From a bacterium (GTDB lineage: Bacteria > Elusimicrobiota > Elusimicrobia > Elusimicrobiales > UBA9959), in contig JAKAMO010000148.1 in assembly GCA_021812825.1 (NCBI GenBank), forward strand, positions 1 to 5,680: DNA of 5,680 nt, in the 5' to 3' direction. Shown here piece after piece: positions 5,533 to 5,680 of this stretch (within the stretch, counting starts at the first letter, position 1; each line of letters begins with the position of its first letter). Position numbers and translations under genes: made by a program. The notes under the pieces were generated by a model. It made no database searches and was not told the DNA's origin. It saw only the letters and a list, made by a program, of their open reading frames with translations.

Positions 5533-5680
5533 TTACTTTATCTTCCCGTCCACCCCGAAGATATAGGCCATCAGCGCCGCGCGCGCCCACATCCCGTTGC
5601 GCTCCTGGCGCCAGAACACGGCGCGCGGGTCTTCGTCCACGGACACCTCTATCTCGTGGCGGCGCGGCAGCGGGTGCAGT
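5533..5680 (-). CDS. pyrB: Aspartate carbamoyltransferase catalytic chain, C-terminal 48 residues
   Basis: This is the C-terminal tail of the enzyme that joins carbamoyl phosphate and L-aspartate to give N-carbamoyl-L-aspartate, the committed step of pyrimidine synthesis in the cytoplasm. The visible part begins LHPLPRRHEIEVSVDEDPRA and continues through FWRQERNGMWARAALMAYIF to the TAA at 5533. The HPLPR-x-x-EI motif (the active-site loop that contacts the substrates) and the following V-D-x-x-P, Q-x-x-N-G and A-R-x-A-L pattern are diagnostic of the ATCase family and differ from ornithine carbamoyltransferase. The 5' part lies beyond the right edge. It has no evident functional link to the downstream genes and is closed off by a strong hairpin. 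Confidence 0.92.
   Translation of the reverse strand, partial: LHPLPRRHEIEVSVDEDPRAVFWRQERNGMWARAALMAYIFGVDGKIK

Noticed and set aside
1..5680. CRISPR arrays, tRNA/rRNA genes, insertion sequences or phage genes
   Set aside because: No short direct-repeat/spacer pattern, no RNA gene, no transposase or terminal inverted repeats were seen; nearly all of the window is accounted for by the four minus-strand genes.

Overview
All four genes in this window lie on the minus strand: an N-terminal fragment of a secreted metal-dependent phosphoesterase (left edge), a complete PorV/PorQ-like outer-membrane barrel gene, a complete 1,094-residue secreted fibronectin-III-type repeat protein, and the 3' end of pyrB (right edge). 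Transcription runs right to left. The DNA is GC-rich apart from two short A/T-rich intergenic stretches. Signal peptides, an outer-membrane barrel and a C-terminal FlgD-like/type IX-like sorting domain indicate a diderm bacterium. The combination of PorV-like proteins with long fibronectin-III proteins ending in a 'YPNPYKPG' domain fits Elusimicrobiota or a related lineage near the FCB group. That placement is inference only; no taxonomic marker is present except a fragment of pyrB.

Layout, in transcription order. The pyrB tail (5680-5533) ends just before a strong 12-bp GC hairpin (5483-5510). A 150-bp A/T-rich stretch follows with a candidate extended -10 promoter. The giant repeat protein (5328-2044) has a signal peptide, eight fibronectin-III-like modules that alternate between two subtypes, a calcium-loop-containing beta domain, and a C-terminal sorting/FlgD-like domain. 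Its TGA overlaps a possible ATG of the PorV-like gene, whose better start lies 41 bp downstream behind a strong Shine-Dalgarno sequence (2002-1052). A 123-bp gap with a perfect -35 box and a palindrome then leads into the phosphoesterase gene (928 to beyond base 1).

How the genes may work together: the repeat protein and the PorV-like barrel look like a two-gene operon. In type IX secretion, PorV binds the C-terminal domain of cargo at the outer membrane. The arrangement therefore suggests a cargo protein with a dedicated outer-membrane partner. The phosphoesterase has its own promoter and may simply be a neighbouring exported enzyme. pyrB is a housekeeping gene cut off by a terminator. The most interesting points are the cargo/PorV pair, the alternating two-type module array, an eight-C tract inside the barrel gene, and a palindrome at the phosphoesterase promoter.
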